A stretch of 64,000 nucleotides of DNA, taken from Alteromonas sp. BMJM2. GTDB taxonomy: Bacteria > Pseudomonadota > Gammaproteobacteria > Enterobacterales > Alteromonadaceae. The stretch covers positions 1 through 64,000 of the forward strand of contig NZ_JAPVOT010000015.1 of assembly GCF_027257845.1 (NCBI RefSeq), written 5' to 3'. Positions 18,273 through 26,888 of the stretch are shown here, in pieces (within the stretch, counting starts at the first letter, position 1; each line of letters starts with the position of its first letter). The position numbers were made by a program, and so were the translations under genes. The notes below the pieces were generated by a model. That model had not been told where the DNA came from. It worked only from the letters and a program-made list of their open reading frames with translations, and made no database searches.

Positions 18273-18288
18273 GTGCGCTCAATTAGAG

Positions 18289-18322
18289 TAGCACGTGTCA
18301 AAGTAACCGACGCGTGCTATGT
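18289..18322. terminator. Convergent terminator
   Basis: TAGCACGTGTC pairs with GACGCGTGCTA (one wobble) and is followed by TGTTTTATT, lying exactly between two genes that end toward each other. Confidence 0.75.
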
Positions 18323-18323
18323 T

Positions 18324-19784
18324 TTATTCTCCTGCCACCGCATTTTCTGTTAGTACCCTAAAATACTTATTACTTTTAAACTGAGATACAGGCGACCACT
18401 TAGCGTTTTCTTTGGGTAGCTTAGTTTTGAGCTCATTTTTGACATCAGAATAGAAAGGGTTGCTAGCTAAGTTATTCCACTCGTTAGGATCTATTGAGTG
18501 ATCGTACAACTCCTCACTCCCATCTTCATACCGAATATAGCGATATCTGTCACCTTTCACAGCGTGGTTGTTAGGCCCAAACGTGGTTAAAGCAACATGC
18601 TCCCAGTCGGCGTTCGGGTTGGTGAGCAAAGGAGTGATATCGTGCCCCTCATTGAGCGGGTTTTCAGGTAAGCCAGCCATTTTCACTAATGTAGGATACA
18701 TGTCGACCAGACTTACTGGGCGATTACTTATATGTTTAGAGGACGATTCCGGCGATTTGATAATAAATGTAGTTTTGGTCGACGTTTCCCATAGCGCCAT
18801 TTTAGCGAAACGGTTTTTTTCACCTACATCATAACCATGATCGCCCCATAGCACGACAATAGTATTGTCGGCATACTCGCTAGCTTCTAGCGCATCCAGT
18901 ACTTGCCCCACGTAATGATCAACAAAAGAAACACTTGCTAGATAGGCCTGCACAATATTCTTCCACTCTCCAGACTCTATTGCCCAATCGGTTGTTGGCA
19001 TCATGTCGTAAGTAGAAATACGCTTGGCAATTTCTGGCACGTCATCCAAGTCGCTCGGTAAATACGGAGGAAGCTCAATGTTCTCGATGGGATGCATATC
19101 AAACCATTTTTGCGGTACCGTCCAAGGTACGTGTGGGCGAAGGAAACCACCAGCAATAAAGAATGGTTTATCGTGCTTACGTTGTAACTGCTCGACTAAC
19201 CACTTAGCCGAATCATAGTCAGGCATCATTTCGTCTTTTTCAGGATAGGCGCCCCAATCAGTGTTCGTTCCTTTTTTGGTCCAATTAAACCGTTCAGGTG
19301 CGTAAGGCCCAAACTGTCCCGCTCGTCCACCAAATACGTCGAAGCTTCCGTCTGCAATTCCATGATGGAATATCTTTCCCACAGCTGCAGTGTAATATCC
19401 GTGCTGTTTAAAATATTCACTCAAAAAAATAGATTTCGCCGTTGTCATATTTGCAGAGCGAATGTCGTTATCTTTTACGTGTCCATAAATACCAGTTGTC
19501 GAAGGAAGCAGCCCTGTCATAATGCTTGCTCTTGATGGGCCACAAAGTGGTGCTGGCGCGTGGGCGTTGGTGAACGTGGTGGCTTCTAAAGCCAACCTGT
19601 CAATGTTCGGCGTTTGAGTACTAGGGTGGCCATTCATCGCTCCTACCCAGCTGTTTAAATCATCGACAGCTAGCATAAGAACATTAGGTCGACTATTCGT
19701 ATCTTCTGGCATGCCTGCGCCAAATGCATTCGCTGCCGCAAGAGCAAATACACCATTCAGTAAAAAAGCCTTGCTACGCATCAT
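18324..19784 (-). CDS. Sulfatase, iduronate-2-sulfatase-like
   Basis: About 486 residues from the ATG at 19784, preceded by AGAAGGA; a longer in-frame start at 19814 is less likely. The signal peptide ends near AAANAFGAG. Core features are LAVDDLNSWVGAM (metal site), CGPSRASIMTG with precursor Cys at about 81, AAVGKIFHHG, GGFLRPHVPW (substrate pocket His) and LWGDHGYDVGEK. The pattern GKIFHHG plus RPHxPW is shared with the sulfatase at 5029, pointing to the iduronate-2-sulfatase-like group. It diverges from the ulvan lyase gene and shares its promoter region. Confidence 0.9.
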   Translation of the reverse strand: MMRSKAFLLNGVFALAAANAFGAGMPEDTNSRPNVLMLAVDDLNSWVGAMNGHPSTQTPNIDRLALEATTFTNAHAPAPLCGPSRASIMTGLLPSTTGIYGHVKDNDIRSANMTTAKSIFLSEYFKQHGYYTAAVGKIFHHGIADGSFDVFGGRAGQFGPYAPERFNWTKKGTNTDWGAYPEKDEMMPDYDSAKWLVEQLQRKHDKPFFIAGGFLRPHVPWTVPQKWFDMHPIENIELPPYLPSDLDDVPEIAKRISTYDMMPTTDWAIESGEWKNIVQAYLASVSFVDHYVGQVLDALEASEYADNTIVVLWGDHGYDVGEKNRFAKMALWETSTKTTFIIKSPESSSKHISNRPVSLVDMYPTLVKMAGLPENPLNEGHDITPLLTNPNADWEHVALTTFGPNNHAVKGDRYRYIRYEDGSEELYDHSIDPNEWNNLASNPFYSDVKNELKTKLPKENAKWSPVSQFKSNKYFRVLTENAVAGE

Positions 19785-19814
19785 CCTGTTTGTCCTTCTC
19801 ACTAGCCCACCCAA

Positions 19815-19971
19815 TTGACTGATTATGATTAATATTGATCATAAAGTAATGATTTTGTAAACGCAATGTAATATGGTGTGCTTGAAATTGAATGTTATTG
19901 AATTGTTGCAGTATTAACATTTGATAAAAAACTATCACATTGACTATTAACTATCTTGAGCTAATAAACTT
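19815..19971. promoter_or_regulatory. Divergent promoter region, sulfatase and ulvan lyase
   Basis: An AT-rich 157-base gap. It contains GACTGATTATGATTAATATT followed by GATCAT and TAATGATTTTG, weaker relatives of the TGATTG box found elsewhere in the locus. Exact promoters cannot be fixed by eye. Confidence 0.4.
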
Positions 19972-22971
19972 ATGAAATGTCTAAAAACATTGTTAGTTTC
20001 AACTACTTTGTTGGGTGCCTTTACGCTAAACGCTGAAGTAACCCTTGAACAACAAGTGAAAATTACAGATGAAGGGCTGCACTTCGATGGCAGAGACCTT
20101 GATTTTTCTAACGTGGGCACACCCGACACGGGTGAGGAATACGACTTTTTCTTTGGTCGAAACATCTCTGCACACGGCGACGCGGTAAAGACGTACAAGC
20201 ATTACGTCTTCATGACGTGGTATAAGGGCGGGAAGAACGAAAGAAATGTAATGCTTTCTCGTTACAACACTCTCAACGGCGAGCTATCAACTATAGAGTT
20301 CCCACATAGACACACGGGTTTCAGGGGTGATCCTCTGGTTGGTGAATCTCACAATACTATCGGATTATCGGTAAGCCCGATAAATGGCACCATCCACATG
20401 GTGTTCGATATGCACGCTTACGATAATAATAATCACGGCGGTAAGTTCAAAGATGATTTCTTTAGGTATTCATACAGTATTGCAGGCGCTGCCGAACTGT
20501 CACATTCAGACTTTACCTTAGATAAATTTGTTAAAGATACCAGTGAGGTTAGTCAGGGAGACAATGACTATAAGCACCTCACCATGACAGGTGACCTCGG
20601 CGATAAAGGAAATTTTGCTCGTCTTACCTACCCTAAATTTTTTACTACGGTAGACGGTACACTGCTTCTTTACATGCGCTTGGGCGGCAATAATAACGGC
20701 GCTTATGTTTTCAATCGCTATGATGCTGAGACTGAAACATGGTCAACATTCACTAAATTCAACGAAAACAACCAGAAACTTAAAGGAAACCCATACAACT
20801 GGGGCCTTTATGGAAACATGAAGTACGTGAATGGTAAGCTTCGCGTTGGGTTCCAACAGCGAAGCAACGATAATTCAGATAAGTATAAATACCAAAATGG
20901 TGTTTATTACGCATACTCAGACCATCCAGATGGTTTCGGTGATTGGAAGAATCACAAAGGTGAACCAATGACGTGGCCGCTCATCAATTCCGATGAAATA
21001 AAGGTATTTGAGCCAGGCGACTACGTAAGTCATACCGATGCCAACTCGGTTTACATTGTGGGAAGCTTTGACTGGACGGTTACCGAGAAAGGTGACATTC
21101 ATATTATCAGTAAAGTTCGTTCAACAGATCGCAGCAGACCTGATTACGAAGAAGTCTATATTCATTCATATAAACCAGCTGGCGCTGAAGATTTCATAAT
21201 TAGTACTGACTTTACGGGCGCAAGCGAGATTTATACATCTGGCGACAACGTTTATATTGTAGGGTTAGAGGGTGGTCGCCCTTATGTTGAAAAAGCGCAG
21301 GGTGGTACCAACAATTTTGTTAGAGTGTATGAAGCCAGCGATGGACCAACCTTTGATCATGGCACGCTGTACATAAAGGACGGTAAAGTCTACTACTACC
21401 TTATGGAGCGTACGTCTGGTAACGCGATGCCGCTTTATCTTCAAATCATTGATTTAGATTTAGAAGGTGATGCTAATGCCCCAATTGTATCCTTTCCTTC
21501 TCCTTCGATGACTGTAGAACAAGGTTTTGAGAAATTGAGCCTTAATATTTCTGCTGAAAGTCCTGTTGAAGTAAGAACTATTCAATCTGTCACGCTTTAC
21601 ATAAACGATGAGCTAGTGCGAACAGACGATTCGCTACCATACCTGTTTGGCCATGGCTCCAAGCCTCATGAGACAGGTGCAATGGGCTGGCTAGATACGC
21701 ACGAGCCAAACCCCTCCCCTCTTCCTGCAGGTCGCCATATTTTCAAAGCCGTTGCGGTAGATAGCGAAGGTGATAGCGCTATTGCAACAATGGTACTGAA
21801 CGTTAATTCAAACGCTCCAATAGTTTCATTTCCGCAAGAGAGTTTGGAAGTAGAAGAAGGCTTTGAAAAACTCAGTCTTACCATTAGTGCAGAAAGTGCG
21901 ATTGAAGAACGCACCATAGAGTCGGTGTCTCTTTATATTGATGGCGAGTTTGTAAGGACGGATACTTCCCTTCCTTACCTGTTTGGCCATGCCTCAAAAC
22001 CACACGAAACTGGTGCGATGGGCTGGCTTGATACTCATTCTCCGAATCCCTCGCCGCTAACTTCTGGCACCTATGAGTTTACTGCTGTTGCTATAGACAG
22101 CGAGGGTGAAGAATCTGCGGCGTCGATGCAGTTAGTGGTGAAAGGAGAGCCTGAGCCACCAGTTGTTACATGGCCTAATTCAACCGTGACTGTCTATGAA
22201 GGTTATGAAAAGTTAGCCATTACTATTGATGCAGAATCACCTGTTGAGGGCCGTGATATTCAGTCGGTTACTCTTTATCGAAATGGCGAATTAGTAAGGG
22301 TAGATACCCGCCCAGTCTGGAATTTCGGGCATTCTCATGCGCCATACGAGTTTGGCGCCATGGGGTGGTTAGACCGTCATGAACCCAACCCCGCACCTTT
22401 AAGCGTGGGCACTCATACGTTTACCGCTGTAGCAAGAGATAGCGCAGGACTTGAGACTGAATCTGATATGACGTTAATTGTTCTCAGTTTGCCTGGACCT
22501 TCAGTGATGATTAACGAAAGCGACATTTCACTGCTTACTGAATATCAAAATCTTTCTATAACGGCAGACGCCTCTACCGCGAATGATGACACTTCTCTGG
22601 TTAGCTTAGCGCTCTACATTGATGACCAATTGGTAAGAGAAATCTACGAACCTCCATTTGAATGGGGATCCGATGGTTATTCAAATGAATTACTTGAGCT
22701 GTCGGAAGGTTCGCATTTAGCACGCGTTGTCGCCACTGATTCGAACAACATACAGTCCGATTCAAGCATTTTTATCAATATTGATTTACTGGGCGACCTA
22801 AACAAGGACTCAATAGTAGACAAAGCCGATACAAGGCTTTTCACATTAAAATTACGGGCGGGTGAAATTATGGATATCCGCTATGACTTTAATGGTGATG
22901 GCGTTGTAAATAACAGAGATACACGCGGTATTATTCGTCGTTGTACTTATTCTCGCTGTAGCTCTAATTAA
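19972..22971 (+). CDS. PL24-type ulvan lyase with Ig-like repeats and C-terminal dockerin
   Basis: 999 residues with a signal peptide (LLGAFTLNA). Residues about 25-500 form a beta-propeller of the BNR-like class and match, from memory, the PL24 ulvan lyase of Alteromonas ([54 protein letters not shown]). Such enzymes cleave rhamnose-3-sulfate to uronate linkages by beta-elimination, leaving an unsaturated uronate. Residues about 502-835 hold three Ig-like repeats of about 113 residues, each with an [10 protein letters not shown]-like block, and a fourth divergent one runs to about 940. Residues 941-999 form a type I dockerin: [12 protein letters not shown] and [12 protein letters not shown] are its two calcium loops, and it ends CTYSRC. 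The next gene encodes a cohesin-like protein 14 bases downstream. Confidence 0.9.
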   Translation: MKCLKTLLVSTTLLGAFTLNAEVTLEQQVKITDEGLHFDGRDLDFSNVGTPDTGEEYDFFFGRNISAHGDAVKTYKHYVFMTWYKGGKNERNVMLSRYNTLNGELSTIEFPHRHTGFRGDPLVGESHNTIGLSVSPINGTIHMVFDMHAYDNNNHGGKFKDDFFRYSYSIAGAAELSHSDFTLDKFVKDTSEVSQGDNDYKHLTMTGDLGDKGNFARLTYPKFFTTVDGTLLLYMRLGGNNNGAYVFNRYDAETETWSTFTKFNENNQKLKGNPYNWGLYGNMKYVNGKLRVGFQQRSNDNSDKYKYQNGVYYAYSDHPDGFGDWKNHKGEPMTWPLINSDEIKVFEPGDYVSHTDANSVYIVGSFDWTVTEKGDIHIISKVRSTDRSRPDYEEVYIHSYKPAGAEDFIISTDFTGASEIYTSGDNVYIVGLEGGRPYVEKAQGGTNNFVRVYEASDGPTFDHGTLYIKDGKVYYYLMERTSGNAMPLYLQIIDLDLEGDANAPIVSFPSPSMTVEQGFEKLSLNISAESPVEVRTIQSVTLYINDELVRTDDSLPYLFGHGSKPHETGAMGWLDTHEPNPSPLPAGRHIFKAVAVDSEGDSAIATMVLNVNSNAPIVSFPQESLEVEEGFEKLSLTISAESAIEERTIESVSLYIDGEFVRTDTSLPYLFGHASKPHETGAMGWLDTHSPNPSPLTSGTYEFTAVAIDSEGEESAASMQLVVKGEPEPPVVTWPNSTVTVYEGYEKLAITIDAESPVEGRDIQSVTLYRNGELVRVDTRPVWNFGHSHAPYEFGAMGWLDRHEPNPAPLSVGTHTFTAVARDSAGLETESDMTLIVLSLPGPSVMINESDISLLTEYQNLSITADASTANDDTSLVSLALYIDDQLVREIYEPPFEWGSDGYSNELLELSEGSHLARVVATDSNNIQSDSSIFINIDLLGDLNKDSIVDKADTRLFTLKLRAGEIMDIRYDFNGDGVVNNRDTRGIIRRCTYSRCSSN

Positions 22972-22985
22972 AAGGAATAACGAAA

Positions 22986-23501
22986 ATGAAAATTGCGAAC
23001 TTAATACTTATTATTGGTTTAATGATGTCCTTTTCATCAAAGGCATCGCTCATTACCTTTTCAAGTGATTCATCGTCATACTCAACTGGCGATTTAATAG
23101 AGCTAGAGGTGTTTATTAACGAAGCTAATCCAGCAATAGATAATCTTGAGTTTCTATGGGAGTTTGACTCCAGTCTATTTGCGTTTGAAATGCTTACTAT
23201 TACTGATAGTGTTTTTGATAACGCTTATTTTGACGATGCTTTTGCCTCAGGGGATGAATTGTTACTTCAGTTAGGACTGTTTGCTGATTGGGATAGCTTC
23301 TTAGGTACATCGTTTACATTAGGAACATTCAGCTTTATTGCGTTAGAAGATAACGTGACATCGCCTGAACTTATGTTAATTGACATGTTTGCGCAAAATT
23401 TTGACGGAGATGATATAAGCGCAACATCGGTGCCTGCCCCACCAACCTTGGCAATACTTTGTATTGCAGGGCTTGTACTTCTTAGAAAACGAATGATGTA
23501 A
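22986..23501 (+). CDS. Cohesin-like domain protein with PEP-CTERM sorting tail
   Basis: 171 residues: a signal peptide (MMSFSSKAS), then a domain of about 115 residues whose plan fits cohesins. SSYSTGDLIELEVFINEA, IDNLEFLWEFDSSLFAFE and LGTFSFIALED are typical: a paired strand opener, a strand around a DSSLL-like turn, and a final hydrophobic strand. The tail VPAPPTLAILCIAGLVLLRKR is a PEP-CTERM variant (proline-rich motif, membrane segment, basic end) recognised by exosortase systems for surface display. It is cotranscribed with the dockerin-bearing ulvan lyase. Direct cohesin-dockerin binding is inferred, not shown, and no exosortase gene is in view. Alternatively it could be a matrix protein unrelated to the lyase. 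Confidence 0.75.
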   Translation: MKIANLILIIGLMMSFSSKASLITFSSDSSSYSTGDLIELEVFINEANPAIDNLEFLWEFDSSLFAFEMLTITDSVFDNAYFDDAFASGDELLLQLGLFADWDSFLGTSFTLGTFSFIALEDNVTSPELMLIDMFAQNFDGDDISATSVPAPPTLAILCIAGLVLLRKRMM

Positions 23502-23505
23502 ACAA

Positions 23506-23545
23506 AAGTGCTCAAGGTTTAAAGCCTTGGGCACTTTCTTATTTT
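23506..23545 (+). terminator. Terminator after the cohesin-like gene
   Basis: AAGTGCTCAAGG and CCTTGGGCACTT pair around a 7-base loop and are followed by a T-rich tract. Confidence 0.85.
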
Positions 23546-23577
23546 TTTCAACTTTGTTTTTTACTCATAAGGAGACT

Positions 23578-23688
23578 ATGACCACTTATGCACATATGCA
23601 TTTATCCCTTGAAAATGGGGTAACAGATGCTAAGCAAGACATCAGAGTATTTATAGCGGACAACAAACGTTTATTCGTCCAAGCCTAA
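23578..23688 (+). CDS. Possible 36-residue peptide or gene remnant
   Basis: AAGGAG sits 6 bases before an ATG, and the frame runs MTTYAHMHLSLENGV to a stop after RLFVQA. The ribosome-binding site is strong, but composition and length do not identify it. It could be the N-terminal remnant of a lost gene. It lies between the cohesin-like gene terminator and the GH78 promoter. Confidence 0.3.
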   Translation: MTTYAHMHLSLENGVTDAKQDIRVFIADNKRLFVQA

Positions 23689-23739
23689 AGGACAACCCAT
23701 ACATCACTCAAAGCCGTTCGCGAATATTTCCGCAAACCA

Positions 23740-23760
23740 CAATCAATCACAATCAATCAC
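23740..23760. promoter_or_regulatory. Tandem CAATCA box upstream of GH78
   Basis: The 10-mer AATCAATCAC is repeated exactly twice in tandem (23741-23750 and 23751-23760), giving four CAATCA-type half-sites on one helix face. It lies 120-140 bases before the rhamnosidase start. Confidence 0.55.
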
Positions 23761-23879
23761 TTTAAGTCAATTATACTTCTCCTTATTCACGTTAAATGCT
23801 AACCTCTAAAAAATGTTATCAAAATGTAAGATAAATAATTTTGCTTAACTATTTTTTAGAATTAATAAGGTTGTTTGAT

Positions 23880-26783
23880 GTGAGAGCTTTAACAGCAGAA
23901 CGAATTAGAACATGTACATCGACGTGTATTGCCGCATTGATATTGAGTTTCGGGCTCATGTCCTGCTCAAGCGACACGAGAGAGGAAATAAACGTCGTTG
24001 ATGTTAAGGCCAGTAATTTATTGGCAGAAGGCATTGAAACGCCATTAAACGTCCATAACAGCCAGCCAAGGCTGTCATGGCACGCTAACGTAGTTACGCA
24101 AAGTGCCTATCAAATTCAAGTTGCAAGCTCTGAATCAAACTTGCTAGCGGGTACTGCTGATTTATGGGATAGCGAAAAGGTTATCTCCCGGCAATCGTTG
24201 AATATTCCGTATAAAGGCAAAGCGCTGAGTAGCACCGATACTGCTTTTTGGCGCGTAAGAGTGTGGTCTCAAGAAGATACAGATACCTTACAACAGTGGA
24301 GTGATGTCGCTCGTTGGGAAATGGGCTTAACACAACCACAAGATTGGAAAGCAAAGTGGATACAGGCTGAAAAGCAAACAGTGGCTAATACCAGTGATGC
24401 ATTAAAAAACTGGATGCTGTATGCGGCCAATATTCATAAAAACGCCAACGATAGCTTAGCTCAAAGTAAGCAAGAGACTCAAGAGCGTGTATATCAACAA
24501 CTGACAGAGCAGCCTACTGCTGGCTTGTTTCGCAACAACTTTGTAATACCAAACGATAAAACAATCGTCAAAGCACGCTTGCATAGTACTGCTGCCGGTT
24601 ACTATGAAATTTTTATCAATGGAAAACAAGTTGACGATCGTATCGCAGACCCCGGACAGACAGACTACGATGAGCGAATTTTATATAACACCGACGATGT
24701 TTTGTCTTTGCTAACCAACAAAGACAATGTTATTGCCGTGCATTTAGGCAGTGGTTGGTACGACGAAAATATAGCGTTTAGCAAGTGGAATAATCCAGAT
24801 GCAGCACACAGTAATGGCCCGCCTCGTTCGCTGTCTTATGGGCAACCTAAATTTATTGCTCAGCTAGAGATAAGCTATGCTGATGGGTCGAAACAAATTG
24901 TTGCTTCTGATCAAAATTGGCTTAGCCATGCTTCCCCCGTCTTAAAAGAGGGGCTTTTCTCAGGTGAAATGTTTGATGCAAACCTAGCTATTGCAAACTG
25001 GAAAAGCGTTTCACAGCCTCAAAATTTAGCACATTGGAAACCGATTCAGGTATTAGGTGAATGGCCGACAAAACAACTTACACCTCAGTTGTTACCTCCC
25101 ATCCGCGCTGTTCTAGAGATGAAAGCACAAAAACTCTTTAATCCGGAGGAAAAGGTATGGGTGTTGGATTTTGGTCAGAACTTCACCGGTATCCCCACCT
25201 TACACTTAGACAAACTTAATTTGCGCCCAGGCCAGTCTATCAATTTGCGTTATGCAGAGTGGGCAGATGTAGATGGTAACATCAGTCAAAAAACTGGTGG
25301 AGGTGCCCCTTTATTAAAACAAGTAGATACATATGTTGCTGCTAACAACGCAAATCAAAACCAACCCAATACATGGTCGCCTGTGTTTACGTGGCATGGT
25401 TTTCGTTATGTTGAAATAACTGGGTTAGATACGCCACCGTCGCTTGATGCAGTGTCGGCTCATTTAGTCAGAAGTGATGTTGAAAGAGTGGGAACGTTTA
25501 GTAGCGCAAATCCACTCGTTAATCGAATTCACGATATGGCTCTGTGGAGTTATGAAAGTAATTTGATGGCAGTACCCATGGATTGTCCCATTCGAGAACG
25601 CGCAGGTTGGACTGGTGATGCTCATGCTGCACTAATTACAGGTAACTATAATTATAATATGCAAAATTTTTGGGATAAATATTTAGGCGACTTTGAAACA
25701 TCAAAACACGAAGCACCTGCGGTTGTGCCCGGTAAGCGAAGTCATGGTGGTAAGTTTGATTGGGCAGCAGCAGAAGTGATGATTGCCTGGGAACACTATC
25801 GACATTATGGCGATTTGCAAGTGTTAGCATCACAATATGAAAGCATGATTGAGTATATGACAGCCGGAGAAGCCGTACTTGACAATGCGTTGATACGAAA
25901 TGACCGCTATAGTTACGGCGATTGGTGTGATCCAGTTCGTGAGCCAGGCATGGGGCGAAAGCGTTGCAATTCAGAATACACACCGCCAGTAAAAACAAGT
26001 TCTGCGCTGTTTGCTCATTCAGCGAATATCATGGCGAAAATTTCCACTTTGCTTAATAAGCCTGAGAAAACACAACATTTTAATCAGCTTTTTGACGCGA
26101 TTAGCCAGCAGTATCATCAAGAATTTTATAATCCAGACACTAACAGCTATGGTAGTCAAACCGCAGATTCCTTGGCATTACAGTTCGATATAGCGCCCAA
26201 AAAGCTCAGACAATTCATCGCTGATGCGTTGAATAGAGACGTCCTTGAGTCTTGGAATGGCCATGGTTCAGTGGGTGCAATTGGACAGACTTACTTGTAT
26301 AAGTCCCTCAGTGATTATGGACACGGTGATACTGCGTTTAATATATTTACCGCAAAAGGTTATCCCGGCTATCAGTGGCAATTTGATACGTTGAACGCGA
26401 CCACATTATGGGAGCGAAAAGGCGTGTTAGATCCCAGTTTAGATCCAGAGCGTCGCAATGCCCCGGGGCGTTCATTGAATCACCCTTTTCATAGTGGCTA
26501 CGACGGTTGGTTTTACGAAGGTTTAGGCGGTATCCGTCTGTTGGAAGACAGTGTGGGTTATCAAGATTTTGAACTACGTCCCGTGTTCCCCAGCGATTTA
26601 AATTCGGCTGAAGTAGAGTACACAACAGGTTATGGTCAAATAGAGAGTCGTTGGGAACGGCAAGATAATCAGATTACTTGGCACTTTAGCATTCCCAATA
26701 ATTCAACTGCCTATGTGAGCGTCGAAGGCAAAGAGAAAAAGTTATACAAGAGCGGGGACTACACGATGATTATTAGTCAATAA
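23880..26783 (+). CDS. GH78 alpha-L-rhamnosidase lipoprotein
   Basis: About 967 residues from GTG 23880; an upstream TTG at 23841 would add 13 residues. The lipobox is LMSC. The multi-domain GH78 plan is visible: N-terminal fibronectin-like module (ETPLNVHNSQPRLSW), jelly-roll (RNNFVIPNDKTIVKARLHS, ADPGQTDYDERILYN), and an (alpha/alpha)6 barrel. The barrel carries MDCPIRERAGWTGDAH (general acid Glu region, about residue 567) and TLNATTLWERKG (second catalytic Glu), with a C-terminal sandwich after LRPVFPSD. The enzyme inverts and releases terminal alpha-L-rhamnose, the main neutral sugar of ulvan after desulfation. Regulation by the upstream CAATCA tandem is likely. Confidence 0.93.
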   Translation: MRALTAERIRTCTSTCIAALILSFGLMSCSSDTREEINVVDVKASNLLAEGIETPLNVHNSQPRLSWHANVVTQSAYQIQVASSESNLLAGTADLWDSEKVISRQSLNIPYKGKALSSTDTAFWRVRVWSQEDTDTLQQWSDVARWEMGLTQPQDWKAKWIQAEKQTVANTSDALKNWMLYAANIHKNANDSLAQSKQETQERVYQQLTEQPTAGLFRNNFVIPNDKTIVKARLHSTAAGYYEIFINGKQVDDRIADPGQTDYDERILYNTDDVLSLLTNKDNVIAVHLGSGWYDENIAFSKWNNPDAAHSNGPPRSLSYGQPKFIAQLEISYADGSKQIVASDQNWLSHASPVLKEGLFSGEMFDANLAIANWKSVSQPQNLAHWKPIQVLGEWPTKQLTPQLLPPIRAVLEMKAQKLFNPEEKVWVLDFGQNFTGIPTLHLDKLNLRPGQSINLRYAEWADVDGNISQKTGGGAPLLKQVDTYVAANNANQNQPNTWSPVFTWHGFRYVEITGLDTPPSLDAVSAHLVRSDVERVGTFSSANPLVNRIHDMALWSYESNLMAVPMDCPIRERAGWTGDAHAALITGNYNYNMQNFWDKYLGDFETSKHEAPAVVPGKRSHGGKFDWAAAEVMIAWEHYRHYGDLQVLASQYESMIEYMTAGEAVLDNALIRNDRYSYGDWCDPVREPGMGRKRCNSEYTPPVKTSSALFAHSANIMAKISTLLNKPEKTQHFNQLFDAISQQYHQEFYNPDTNSYGSQTADSLALQFDIAPKKLRQFIADALNRDVLESWNGHGSVGAIGQTYLYKSLSDYGHGDTAFNIFTAKGYPGYQWQFDTLNATTLWERKGVLDPSLDPERRNAPGRSLNHPFHSGYDGWFYEGLGGIRLLEDSVGYQDFELRPVFPSDLNSAEVEYTTGYGQIESRWERQDNQITWHFSIPNNSTAYVSVEGKEKKLYKSGDYTMIISQ

Positions 26784-26856
26784 TCTCATTATACATTAAC
26801 AAGTTATAGTCAACCGCGAGAAGTGTTTGTTAGAAAGCTAAGGTTGCAATTTAGAT

Positions 26857-26888
26857 GGCCCAAGGTTTAAAACATTGGGCCGTTTATT
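26857..26888. terminator. Convergent terminator after GH78 and beta-helix gene
   Basis: GGCCCAA and TTGGGCC pair around an 11-base AT-rich loop and are followed by GTTTATTTTA. The minus-strand gene ends at 26889, so the hairpin can serve both. Confidence 0.7.

Noticed and set aside
23578-23688. Attempt to read the short frame as a regulatory leader for GH78
   Set aside because: The GH78 start is about 190 bases further and separate regulatory boxes intervene; kept only as a low-confidence peptide.
23740-23760. Tandem 10-mers as a CRISPR-like array
   Set aside because: Only two adjacent copies with no spacers and no cas genes; better seen as an operator.
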